A stretch of 64,000 nucleotides of DNA from an uncultured Dehalococcoidia bacterium (lineage in GTDB: Bacteria; Chloroflexota; Dehalococcoidia; Lucifugimonadales; UBA1123). Position 1 is the stretch's first letter; every line of letters begins with the position of its first letter. The position numbers and the translations under genes were made by a program. This document shows, one piece after another, positions 26,962 to 35,022 of this stretch. Under the pieces are notes generated by a model. It was not told where the DNA came from and did not search any database. It saw only the letters and a program-made list of their open reading frames with translations. The DNA is taken from assembly GCA_958296105.1 (NCBI GenBank), contig OY282441.1, positions 2,501,800 to 2,565,799 on the forward strand. Reading direction: 5' to 3'.

Positions 26962-26998
26962 CAAAAAAACGTAGGGAGCGCGCTAGACGCTCCCTACG
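26962..26998 (-). terminator. Rho-independent terminator (minus strand)
   Basis: A perfect eleven-pair stem (CGTAGGGAGCG at 26970-26980 with CGCTCCCTACG at 26988-26998), seven-base loop. On the minus strand it is followed by a T7 run (26968-26962). It ends the DUF5679 gene transcript, about 115 bases after that gene's stop. Confidence 0.8.
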
Positions 26999-27111
26999 CA
27001 CTTCTGTATATTCACTGGGGTCTGCTGGCAGGACAGTTCGACCGTCCAAGCCTCGCGCCCGCACTCCTCATATGAGCGAGAGCGGGCGACGCTCGACGAA
27101 TCCTGAATTCG

Positions 27112-27270
27112 TCACCCAGCGTGGCCGATTCGGAATACGCGGGATGTACATACCGAGCATGTTCCTCTGGTGGCGGGGCGACCGTTCTTGAGTGTGACAT
27201 GTTCGGCGTTGACGATGTCTCGGTGAGCGTGGCATCTTAGGCAGTAGGCTTGTACTTGCGTGGCGGGCAT
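27112..27270 (-). CDS. DUF5679 zinc-ribbon mini-protein
   Basis: 52 residues, MPATQVQAYCLRCHAHRDIV continuing into VTLKNGRPATRGTCSVCTSRVFRIG. Two CxxC pairs 26 residues apart form a zinc ribbon, and the 'LKNGRPAT.G.C..C....FRIG' core is the DUF5679 signature, common in Chloroflexota and Actinobacteria. Function is unknown; a nucleic-acid or ribosome-associated role is plausible. AGGAGGGAG lies ahead of the ATG. The gene has its own promoter and a strong terminator. Confidence 0.85.
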   Translation of the reverse strand: MPATQVQAYCLRCHAHRDIVNAEHVTLKNGRPATRGTCSVCTSRVFRIGHAG

Positions 27271-27581
27271 AGCGGGTACTCCCTCCTGAAATGGGCGAAC
27301 GCGATCTAAGTGGGGAGCCTGGCTTCCTGCGAATGGAGCCACCTTGTCCATATCGTGGCTGCGAATGGGGCGTGCGACGGCAGCGTTGCTATTGGGAACG
27401 GTGCCTTGCAACTCCCCCGAATGCAAGGTGGGCGGGAACCAGTGCTAACGATATTCTAAGGAAAATGCTGGACGGGATTCAACCAATTCTTGGCGTCTTT
27501 TTTAAGACTTTGTCCAATAATGGAGTGGAGGCTCACCATGCCCGCAAGTGTGCCGCGCGCGGAGGATGCCCGATTAGGACG
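27271..27581. other. Intergenic region upstream of DUF5679
   Basis: 311 bases between ribF and the DUF5679 gene, both on the minus strand. Apart from the promoter at 27453-27482 and a small AAGTCTT/AAGAC inverted repeat near 27500-27515, I see no gene. It is more AT-rich than its surroundings. Confidence 0.45.
27453..27482 (-). promoter_or_regulatory. Promoter of the DUF5679 gene
   Basis: Minus strand TTGAAT (27482-27477), 18-base spacer, TAGAAT (27458-27453). It would leave a long 5' leader of about 175 bases. Confidence 0.5.
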
Positions 27582-28517
27582 TCAAAGAGGCGTCGCTTGC
27601 GACAGAACGTTTGCTGTCTGCCACACGTCCCTGTCCATCTGTTCGACCAGAGCCTCCACCGTATCGAACTTCTCCTCGCCGCGCAGTCGCTGGACGAATT
27701 CGAGTCTGAGCGCCTGATCGTAGATGTCGGCCGAGAAGTCGAGCAGATACGCCTCGACCGTTCGGTTGCTGCCATCGTCGAACGTCGGTCGAATCCCTAT
27801 GCTGGTCGCCGCCATATAGGCGCGCGATCCTAGGTGCGCCCAGGTAGCGTATATCCCGTCGCCGGGGATTACGAAGTCGGCTGGCGCTTCCAGATTGGCG
27901 GTCGGGAAGCCAAGCTCTCGGCCCCGCTCCTGCCCGCGCCCAACGATGCCGCGCACCGAGAAGTTGCGCCCAAGCAGCTTCGCCGCGCCCGACACGTCGC
28001 CTTCCGCTATCTGGCGGCGTATCGTGGTACTCTTGACCACCCCCGCCGGGTCCGTCAGCAGGTCGACTGCCATGAACTCGAAGCCCATGCTCTCCGCCAG
28101 CGCGGGCAGGGTCTTCACATTTCCGCCCCTGTTGCGCCCCATTGCGAAGTCAGGCCCAACAACCAGCTTCCGCATCCTGAGCTTGTCGTAGAGTACCTTC
28201 AGAAAGTCGTGAGCCGAAAGCCGAGCTAGGCTGCGGTCGAACGACACCGGAGCCACGAAATCGACTCCAAGCCCCTTCAGCAGGCGAGTCCTCTCCTCGA
28301 GGTCGGTCAGGAACTCGACTCGAACGTCCGGCCTCAGCACCGTAACCGGATGGTTCTTGAAAGTGACCACCCCCGCCCGCCAGTCGGAGGCGCGGGCTTG
28401 GCGCGCGAGCAGGTCGATCAGGTGGCGATGCCCCCTGTGAACGCCGTCGAACACGCCTACGGTAATAGCCGAATAGCGGTCTGGTGACAGATGGGAGAGT
28501 TCTTCGTCTAAACTCAT
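27582..28517 (-). CDS. ribF: Bifunctional riboflavin kinase / FAD synthetase
   Basis: 311 residues. The N-terminal FMN adenylyltransferase domain shows 'VGVFDGVHRGHRHLI', 'GPDFAMGRNRGG' and 'STTIRRQIAEGD'. The C-terminal riboflavin kinase domain shows RGIVGRGQERGRELGFPTANL and 'GIYATW'. It converts riboflavin to FMN and then FAD. This is consistent with the many flavoenzymes here. The start at MSLDEELSHL is favoured by GGAG six bases upstream. There is no rpsO or truB neighbour, the usual context. Confidence 0.93.
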   Translation of the reverse strand: MSLDEELSHLSPDRYSAITVGVFDGVHRGHRHLIDLLARQARASDWRAGVVTFKNHPVTVLRPDVRVEFLTDLEERTRLLKGLGVDFVAPVSFDRSLARLSAHDFLKVLYDKLRMRKLVVGPDFAMGRNRGGNVKTLPALAESMGFEFMAVDLLTDPAGVVKSTTIRRQIAEGDVSGAAKLLGRNFSVRGIVGRGQERGRELGFPTANLEAPADFVIPGDGIYATWAHLGSRAYMAATSIGIRPTFDDGSNRTVEAYLLDFSADIYDQALRLEFVQRLRGEEKFDTVEALVEQMDRDVWQTANVLSQATPL

Positions 28518-28605
28518 GGTCGCTCCGCCATCCTGCGAACAGGTTCGGATATTAGCATGAGACATTTGGGGGGCAATGGCAAGGTATCCGCCCTGTTCAT
28601 GCTCG

Positions 28606-29832
28606 TCAAAATCTCGCCTGCGCGAGGTGTTTGCGCAGCGTCAGGCTCGCGGGAAGAATCGAAGCCGTCGCCAGCCCCATCACCACGACCGTAGCTCTCA
28701 GGCTGAACACGTCCGCCACGAGACCGTACACGAGCGGGGCTACGACCGTGCCGACCTCGTTGGTGGTGTAGAACGAGCCGTAGAAGCGCGCGCGCCTGTT
28801 CGGAGGAACGAAGCTCGCCACCGCAGCGTACAGCACGGAGGACGTCCCGTTCAGCCCGATTCCAATGAGCGCCGCTAGAGGGGCCATCAGCAGAACGGGC
28901 GTGAACAGGGATGCCACCAGAAGCGCGGCGGTCAGCCCCTTGGTTGCCCAGATCAGGCTCACCGCGCCCATGCGCTCGCCCAGCCAGCCGCAAACGTACT
29001 TGCCTATCGCGCCGCCGCCAAACAGCAGAAACAGCATCAGGCTGATCTGCCCCGCGCCCATGCCCTTGGACTCCATGACGAACGGCAGGAACACCAGCGC
29101 AGACGTGCGCGCCGCCCCGTCCAGCGCGCCCACGCCGCTCAGCGCGATGAATCCGCCCATCCGCGCTCGCCCTCCCTCGGATGCGGGGACGTCTGCCGCG
29201 CGCTCTCGCCGCTCGGCGGGCTTTCCGATGTCCACCAGCCGCCGCGTCAGCATGGACGCGAGCATGAAGACGATACCCGCCGCTCCGACCATCAGGAACG
29301 TGCGCCGCCAGCCCAGCGACACGGCGGACAGCCCCGCTACCAGTGGGGCGATCATCTTCCCAAGATCGCCCGCGAAGTTGACCGTGCCGACTGCGGTGGC
29401 GCGCCCGCGCTCGTCGTACGCGCGGGACACCATGCTGGAGGCGAGCGGATGCTGAGTTCCCCCTCCCAGACCGCCGACTCCCGAGGTCAGCACCAGCAGC
29501 GCGAAGACCGATGAAAGCGCCATGGCGATGAGGCCCGCCGCCACCCACACGTTGCCCAGTATGAGCAGCCAGAACTCGCCCACGGACTCCGCCAAGAAGC
29601 CCGCCGGAATCTGAAGCACAGCGGACGCTCCGCTGAACACGGAGCGCAGCAGCCCGACCTGCGTGAACGACAGCCCCATGTCCTCCTTGATGAAGGGCAG
29701 CAGAGGCACCAGCAGCGCGAAGAACAGGTCGCTCCACACGTGCATCGTGGAGCCAAAGAGCAAGGTGCGCCGCGAGCGAGGCGATCTGGTTATGAAAGCC
29801 ACGAGTCCTTTCTCCGTATGGCGGATGGGCAT
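28606..29832 (-). CDS. MFS transporter, fosmidomycin-resistance-like
   Basis: About 408 residues with twelve transmembrane segments. 'HVWSDLFFALLVPLLPFIKEDMGLSFTQVGLLRSVFSGASAVLQIPAGFLAE' and 'GGGTQHPLASSMVSRAYDERGRA' resemble the Fsr/YfcJ-type MFS branch (exporters of fosmidomycin, arabinose-like solutes or organic acids). The start at MPIRHTEKG is preferred over a GTG six codons upstream; neither has a strong ribosome site. It probably forms one unit with ribF downstream (88-base gap). Confidence 0.8.
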   Translation of the reverse strand: MPIRHTEKGLVAFITRSPRSRRTLLFGSTMHVWSDLFFALLVPLLPFIKEDMGLSFTQVGLLRSVFSGASAVLQIPAGFLAESVGEFWLLILGNVWVAAGLIAMALSSVFALLVLTSGVGGLGGGTQHPLASSMVSRAYDERGRATAVGTVNFAGDLGKMIAPLVAGLSAVSLGWRRTFLMVGAAGIVFMLASMLTRRLVDIGKPAERRERAADVPASEGGRARMGGFIALSGVGALDGAARTSALVFLPFVMESKGMGAGQISLMLFLLFGGGAIGKYVCGWLGERMGAVSLIWATKGLTAALLVASLFTPVLLMAPLAALIGIGLNGTSSVLYAAVASFVPPNRRARFYGSFYTTNEVGTVVAPLVYGLVADVFSLRATVVVMGLATASILPASLTLRKHLAQARF

Positions 29833-29901
29833 GAGACCGCATCTTACCACTCCGAACGACCGTTAGACAGGGCTGAGATTCGCCAGCCGATGCGCATTGC
29901 A

Positions 29902-29910
29902 TGATACAAT
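29902..29910 (+). promoter_or_regulatory. Extended -10 promoter of the ketopantoate reductase gene
   Basis: TGA-TACAAT at 29902-29910, with no clear -35. The transcript would begin near 29917 and include the three 15-base repeats. Confidence 0.5.
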
Positions 29911-29922
29911 CCACCCAGTCAA

Positions 29923-29967
29923 ATGCCACTCGGCTACATGCCACGCAGCTACATGCCACTCGGCTAT
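29923..29967. repeat. Three 15-bp tandem repeats in a 5' leader
   Basis: ATGCCACTCGGCTAC, ATGCCACGCAGCTAC and ATGCCACTCGGCTAT are head to tail. They lie between the -10 box and the ketopantoate reductase start. Confidence 0.8.
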
Positions 29968-29983
29968 GAGAGAGGACGAAACG

Positions 29984-31018
29984 ATGTTCGACAGAATCGC
30001 GGTGCTTGGCGTTGGGGCAATCGGCGGCGTCATCGGCGGCTATCTGGCGAGGGCGGGCCGCGATGTGACGCTCATAGACCAGTGGGGCGCGAACGTCGAG
30101 GCGATCCGTGAGCGCGGCTTGACCGTCTCCACGCAGGAGGGCGATTTCACGGCAGCCGCCAACGCCGTTCATCTCGGCGAGGTGTGCAGCATCTCCCAGC
30201 CGTTCGACTTGGTGTTCCTTGCCATGAAGTCTTACGATACCGAATGGGCGACCCACTTCATCCTGCCCCATCTGGCTGGGAACGGCGTTATCGTGTCGGC
30301 GCAGAACGGGATCAACGACGAGCGCATAGCCCCCATCGCCGGCTGGAGCAGAACGCTCGGATGCGTCATTACGCTGGGAGCGAGCATGTACGAGCCTGCC
30401 AACCCGATTCGCACGAGCCTCGCAGACCGCCTCGCGTTCACCATCGGCGAGCCGAGCGGCGTGCAGTCGAATCGCGCAAGAGAGATTGCGGACATGCTCA
30501 GCGCAGTCGGCCCCACGAAGGTGACCTCCAACCTGTGGGGCCAGCGCTGGGCGAAGCTGGCGGTCAACTCCATGGCCAACCCGATCTGCGCGCTCACCGG
30601 GCTGAGCTCGGCCGCCTCGCGCGAAACGCCCGGCGTCGTGGACGTCACCATCGCCATAGGCGCGGAGGTGGTGCGTGTGGGGACAGCGCTCGGAGTCAGC
30701 ATAGAGCCGATCAACAGCGTGCCGGCGCGCCAGTACGTGGAAGCGGCAGAGGACGCGACCGCGCTGGAAGATCTGAAGTCGCAGCTTGCCGAGACGGCCC
30801 GCGAGCTGGGCGCCGGCCGCCCGTCCATGCTTCAGGACGTGATGAAGGGACGCAGGACGGAGATCGAATACCTCGATGGCTACGTCTCGGATCGAGGTAG
30901 GCAGGTGGGCATACCCACCCCAGCCTGCGACCGGATAACCGAGCTGATCGAGCGCGTGGAGAGGGGCGGGCTGACGTCCGAAGCCGACAACATCCAGCTG
31001 ATGAGCGACTTCATGTAG
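29984..31018 (+). CDS. Ketopantoate reductase (ApbA/PanE) family
   Basis: 344 residues. The N-terminal NADPH fold reads VLGVGAIGGVIGGYLA, with 'AMKSYDT' and 'SAQNGINDE' following. The C-terminal helical domain holds the catalytic Lys and Asn in 'WAKLAVNSMANPICALTG'. It reduces 2-dehydropantoate, or a related 2-keto acid, with NADPH. No panB or panC is near, so a catabolic or unspecific role is possible. The start is ATG 29984 after AGAGAGGA. Confidence 0.85.
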   Translation: MFDRIAVLGVGAIGGVIGGYLARAGRDVTLIDQWGANVEAIRERGLTVSTQEGDFTAAANAVHLGEVCSISQPFDLVFLAMKSYDTEWATHFILPHLAGNGVIVSAQNGINDERIAPIAGWSRTLGCVITLGASMYEPANPIRTSLADRLAFTIGEPSGVQSNRAREIADMLSAVGPTKVTSNLWGQRWAKLAVNSMANPICALTGLSSAASRETPGVVDVTIAIGAEVVRVGTALGVSIEPINSVPARQYVEAAEDATALEDLKSQLAETARELGAGRPSMLQDVMKGRRTEIEYLDGYVSDRGRQVGIPTPACDRITELIERVERGGLTSEADNIQLMSDFM

Positions 31019-31064
31019 AGCCGCGCGCCCCGTCCCGTTCCGGATCGCCATTTTTCACGCTGCC

Positions 31065-33227
31065 ATGAAAATGTCGCGCCATCTTCGCCTCTCCGCCGCT
31101 TCTCTCGCCCGTTTCAGGCTGGATGGCTTTACTTTGCTGCTGACCGCCATCGCCGCGCTGGGCGCGGCTCAGGTCATACTGAGGCAAGCCGGCTATGGGG
31201 TCGGTCTGGGCTGGGACGCCGTCAACTACATCTTCGTGGCTCGCAGTCTGCTGACTGGAGACGGATTCTTCCATATTGACGGATCTCCCTATACCCTGTG
31301 GGCCCCCCTGTACCCGGCGCTGATCGCTGCGGGCGGCCTCTCGATATTCGACCCCCACCACGTGGCGGGACCTCTCAACGTCGCGGTGTTTGCGCTGACC
31401 GTCTTCGTCGTCGGAAGATACCTGCGGCGGCGCTTGAAGTCACGCTTCGTGATCGTATGGGCTTGCTTGGCAGTCGCGCTTTCGCCCCATCTGGCTGAGA
31501 ATGCGTCTTGGGCCATGACCGAAACGCTTTTTAGCCTCTTGGCTGTACTGGCGCTGATCCATACCGAAAAGTTCTTGGACGAAGGCAAACGCTCGACCCT
31601 GATCTGGGCGGCGGCGTTCAGCGCTCTCGCTTGGCTGACCCGCTACACGGGCGCTGACATTCTGCTCAGCGCGGGTCTGCTGCTGATATTCCAGCGCGGC
31701 GCGGCGCTGACCGAGAAAGCGAAGCGCATCGCCTGCTATTCGCTGATCGCGGCGGTGCCTATGGCGCTGTGGCTGCTGAGAAACTTCCTGCTCATTGGCG
31801 AGATTACCGGGAATCGCAGACCTGTGGACTACTCGATTCCTGTGATCGCCCGCGACATCCTGTCGGTATTCGTCAGGTGGGCGGATCCTCAATGGAACAT
31901 TCTCTCGCAGTATGTCATACAGTGGACAGCCCCATGGCTGCTGGACGTTCTGAAGTGGACAGCCCCATGGCTGCCGGACCCTCTAGAGTCGATGATCTTG
32001 GCGCGCGCAGAATACCTTTGGCTTGGCGTCGCGATCTTGGCAGGCGTAGCCTCGATCGCGCTGGCGGCGGCGGTTGGCTGCGTCTTCCTGCGCTGGCTCA
32101 GTGAACAGCGGACGCCGACCAACTGGAGGCCGCTCCAAGTATTCGGCGTGTTTGCGCTGGTGTCGTTCTCTCTGTACGCTGTCGCGCTTCTGGCTGGGAG
32201 TACTTGGCACGGTGTCCAGGGAAGGCATCTGATCCACCTGTACATTCCGCTCTTGTTTATCGGAGCGTTCACGCTGGACAGGCTCTTGAGCTATGAGCGA
32301 GAGAGAAGAATACTGGGCAGCGTGAACATTCGCATGACCATCTTTAGCGGCGGGGAGAGGGCAGCAAGTACGCTGGCAGTCGTCCTGATAACAGCGCTCT
32401 CTCTCTGGACCGTCTTCAGCGCCGCCGCTGCCGCACATTCGACAGTTAGAGCAAATCGTATCGGAGCAGGCTATTACAACAGAGCGGCATATGTCGAATC
32501 GGAAACTTTGCGGCGCGTCCGGGAGAATCCAATAGAAACCGTTGTGTTCAGCAACAACATACTCCCCTTGCAATTTTACGTCGGCGCAGCCGAGGCGTAC
32601 TACGATATGCCCAGGATCCGTCCTATTGGAAATATCGTCGACGAGGAGGGCGGTGAGTCCATAACTGCGGAGGAGCGGCTGAGGCGGTGGTTGGAAGGCG
32701 CTCCGGATGGCGCCTACGTAGTTTGGTTCCACTATTATTACGCCACTACCCTTTTCGACTACGACTCTTCCCACCTTCGCGCATTCCCAGGTCTGGAGCC
32801 GGTGGCGGACATGGCGGACGGCATCATATTGAAAGTCAACAAAGCTCACGCGGGCGGCGCAGGCGCGTACCGGTCCGCCTACGAGTCCATAGCCTCCGGC
32901 GAGCCTGTGGCGCGCTCCGACTTCGACGTCTATTTGAGTGGAAGCGAGCTGACCTACCTCGATCAGCCGTGCGGCTGGGACGATCCCATGGATAAGTTCT
33001 TCTTGCACGTCGTCCCAGTGAATGCGGATGACGTGCCAAAGGACAATCCCGCAAGACCTTACGGCTTCCACAATATGGACTTCTGGTTCCGCTCGAGCGG
33101 CGCGCGGTTCGATGGCAAGTGCATGATCACCGCTGCGCTCCCCGACTACGAAATCGCCAGTATCAGGACAGGCCAGTTCAGCGGCGACCGTCAGATATGG
33201 AAGGTCGAGTTCGCGCTGGACAGATGA
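31065..33227 (+). CDS. GT39/ArnT-like membrane glycosyltransferase (GT-C fold)
   Basis: 720 residues: a multi-pass N-terminal half (about ten to eleven helices) and a soluble C-terminal half. The first external loop has 'GWDAVNYIFVARSLLTGDGFF' with the GT-C Asp in GWDA, followed by 'LWAPLYPALIA', as in PMT/ArnT enzymes that move sugars from polyprenyl phosphate carriers outside the membrane. Acceptor unknown. Residues near 290 contain a duplicated WTAPWL block encoded by a 33-base tandem repeat. Its base use is slightly lower in GC than its neighbours. Confidence 0.75.
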   Translation: MKMSRHLRLSAASLARFRLDGFTLLLTAIAALGAAQVILRQAGYGVGLGWDAVNYIFVARSLLTGDGFFHIDGSPYTLWAPLYPALIAAGGLSIFDPHHVAGPLNVAVFALTVFVVGRYLRRRLKSRFVIVWACLAVALSPHLAENASWAMTETLFSLLAVLALIHTEKFLDEGKRSTLIWAAAFSALAWLTRYTGADILLSAGLLLIFQRGAALTEKAKRIACYSLIAAVPMALWLLRNFLLIGEITGNRRPVDYSIPVIARDILSVFVRWADPQWNILSQYVIQWTAPWLLDVLKWTAPWLPDPLESMILARAEYLWLGVAILAGVASIALAAAVGCVFLRWLSEQRTPTNWRPLQVFGVFALVSFSLYAVALLAGSTWHGVQGRHLIHLYIPLLFIGAFTLDRLLSYERERRILGSVNIRMTIFSGGERAASTLAVVLITALSLWTVFSAAAAAHSTVRANRIGAGYYNRAAYVESETLRRVRENPIETVVFSNNILPLQFYVGAAEAYYDMPRIRPIGNIVDEEGGESITAEERLRRWLEGAPDGAYVVWFHYYYATTLFDYDSSHLRAFPGLEPVADMADGIILKVNKAHAGGAGAYRSAYESIASGEPVARSDFDVYLSGSELTYLDQPCGWDDPMDKFFLHVVPVNADDVPKDNPARPYGFHNMDFWFRSSGARFDGKCMITAALPDYEIASIRTGQFSGDRQIWKVEFALDR
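31919..31984. repeat. 33-bp in-frame tandem duplication in the glycosyltransferase gene
   Basis: Two copies of a unit containing GTGGACAGCCCCATGGCTG encode QWTAPWLLDVL and KWTAPWLPDPL. The copy keeps the reading frame. Confidence 0.8.
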
Positions 33228-33259
33228 GCCTGCCCAGCGCGTCCCCTCACCCTCCCGTG

Positions 33260-33268
33260 TGGTACACT
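33260..33268 (+). promoter_or_regulatory. Extended -10 promoter for the small membrane protein
   Basis: TGG-TACACT at 33260-33268, about 20 bases before the TTG start at 33290, just after the glycosyltransferase stop. Confidence 0.4.
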
Positions 33269-33289
33269 GGCGCTGTCAGGGGGCGGATA

Positions 33290-33667
33290 TTGCGGCAAAG
33301 CCAACGATCACACGCTCACAGGAGAGCGACAAGGCGCAGACTGGCGCGGTGGCTGCTGTTCGGCTCCGCGCTTGGCCTGACCATCGCATTCGGCATGACG
33401 ACGCCGGAACCCGCCCAGTTGCTGCTAACCCGGTTCCAGGTGGTCGGCTTTTCGCTGACCTTTATCGTAACTCTGGCTGCTGTGGTGGCGGTGATCCCAT
33501 CGCCCGCCGACCCGCGCGAGCGAGCGCGAGACCTCTTCTTCATACGCGGCTGGAACAGCCAGAAGCCGAAAGACGCAGGCGAAGACCCGCTCGAATCCGA
33601 GTATCCCGATGGCGTCCCCTCTGACGTGGAATACGAATCGGCGCGTCGTGGTCGGGACGAGACCTAG
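33290..33667 (+). CDS. Small two-helix membrane protein, unknown
   Basis: 125 residues if started at TTG 33290, which has AGGGGG seven bases upstream and lies after a promoter-like box. The same frame stays open to an ATG at 33224 overlapping the glycosyltransferase stop. A basic N-terminus (RRATRRRLARW) precedes two hydrophobic helices, 'LLFGSALGLTIAFGM' and 'VVGFSLTFIVTLAAVVAVI', and an acidic Pro/Glu/Asp-rich tail. No family recognised; topology by the positive-inside rule places the N-terminus in the cytosol. Confidence 0.6.
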   Translation: MRQSQRSHAHRRATRRRLARWLLFGSALGLTIAFGMTTPEPAQLLLTRFQVVGFSLTFIVTLAAVVAVIPSPADPRERARDLFFIRGWNSQKPKDAGEDPLESEYPDGVPSDVEYESARRGRDET

Positions 33668-33804
33668 CCGCTCCCTGCGATGGGCGGTCGAAGCCGAATG
33701 GATCGTCTCCCTGCGCATCTTCCCACGCATCTCACTACGATTGACACACTGGCGCATCGGTTGGAAAATATCCTTGTCGCATCTTTCGGAAATGGAGTTT
33801 CGAT

Positions 33805-35022
33805 TTGCCACAGCTGGCCCTCGATAACGTTCGCGCGCTGGATCTGACCAATGGAATAGCTGGCGGGTACTGCGCCAAGATGCTCGCCGACTACGGCGCG
33901 GAGGTCATAAGGGTGGAGCCGCCCGCTCCCGCCGCCGAGAAGTACCCGGATATCGACCGCGCCGCCAGAGCCGCGCTGAATCTTCACCTGAATACCAACC
34001 GAAAGAGCGTGACCCTCGACTTGGAGATGGAGCGCGGGCGGGAGCTGCTGTTCGATCTGGCGACTCGCTGCGACGTGATAGTGGAGAGCATGAGGCCCGG
34101 CACGGTAGAGGGTCTGGGAATCGGATACGAGACTCTCGCGGAGCGCAGACCGCAAATCGTGATGACTTCCGTCACCCCGTTCGGTCAGACAGGCCCCTAT
34201 AGGCACTGGAGCTACACGGAGCTGACGCTGTTCGCCATGACGGGCGCGATGCACAGGGAGGGGCTGCCCAACAGGAATCCGCTGAAGTACGGGGGCGAGA
34301 TCGCCCAGTACTTCGGTGGAACGGCGGCAGCGGCTGCCACGATGAGCGCGCTCGTCGGCGCTGCCATGACGGGGCTTGGGGACTGGATAGACATATCCAT
34401 CTTGGAGTGCATGGCGGGGCATCCGCACCAGATCGGGCGGCGCGCGCCTTTCGCCTACTCGGGCGAGCCGGATCTGCGCATCGAGCCGCGAACGTCCTCC
34501 GCCGGCGGACGCGAGCCTTACGCGGTGGGAACCTTCAGATGCAAGGATGGCTACGTCAGCTTCCTGCCCCTCGGCCCTCGCATGTGGCCCAACATCGCCC
34601 ACATGATAGACCGACCGGATCTGATGTCCGACCAGCGCTTCCTCTCTCCGCAGGACAGGACGGACAGCCGCGCCGAGCTCGAGAGCGTCTTCCAAGCGTG
34701 GCTCGACCAGCGAACGCGCATGGAGGTGTTCGACGCCGCCCAGCGCGCCGGCCTGCCGGGCGGCCCCGTCCTCGAAGCGCTCGAAGTCGTGGACAACGAG
34801 CATTTCAGGGAGCGCGGCTACTTCCAGAAGATGGATCACCCAGACTACGGCGCGCTGCACTACACCGGCCTGCCGTTCACCCTCTCGGACGCGCCGCGCT
34901 CTCAGCCGTCTCCCGCGCCGAGAGCGGGCGCGCACAGCAGACGGATTCTGACCGGAATGCTCGGCGTGTCCGAGAACGAGATGACCGCCCTCATAGATCA
35001 GGGGATTACTTCAGATGGCTAA
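33805..35022 (+). CDS. CaiB/BaiF CoA-transferase subunit lacking the catalytic Asp
   Basis: 405 residues with the class III CoA-transferase fold: MLADYGAEVIRVEPP, NTNRKSVTLDL, VTPFGQTGPYRHW, and the C-terminal 'RERGYFQKMDHPDYG'. In the block that normally contains the nucleophilic Asp, the sequence reads EIAQYFGGT, with Gln (Q168) aligned to Asp169 of formyl-CoA transferase. It starts at TTG with GGAG eight bases upstream. Its last codons overlap the start of the next CoA-transferase gene by eight bases, so the two are translationally coupled and probably form a heterodimer. It matches the N-terminal halves of the fused proteins at 11995 and 49785. Confidence 0.87.
   Translation: MPQLALDNVRALDLTNGIAGGYCAKMLADYGAEVIRVEPPAPAAEKYPDIDRAARAALNLHLNTNRKSVTLDLEMERGRELLFDLATRCDVIVESMRPGTVEGLGIGYETLAERRPQIVMTSVTPFGQTGPYRHWSYTELTLFAMTGAMHREGLPNRNPLKYGGEIAQYFGGTAAAAATMSALVGAAMTGLGDWIDISILECMAGHPHQIGRRAPFAYSGEPDLRIEPRTSSAGGREPYAVGTFRCKDGYVSFLPLGPRMWPNIAHMIDRPDLMSDQRFLSPQDRTDSRAELESVFQAWLDQRTRMEVFDAAQRAGLPGGPVLEALEVVDNEHFRERGYFQKMDHPDYGALHYTGLPFTLSDAPRSQPSPAPRAGAHSRRILTGMLGVSENEMTALIDQGITSDG

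Noticed and set aside
28514-31051. 845-codon minus-strand frame across MFS and ketopantoate reductase genes
   Set aside because: It runs over two recognised genes on different strands and has no coherent domain content.
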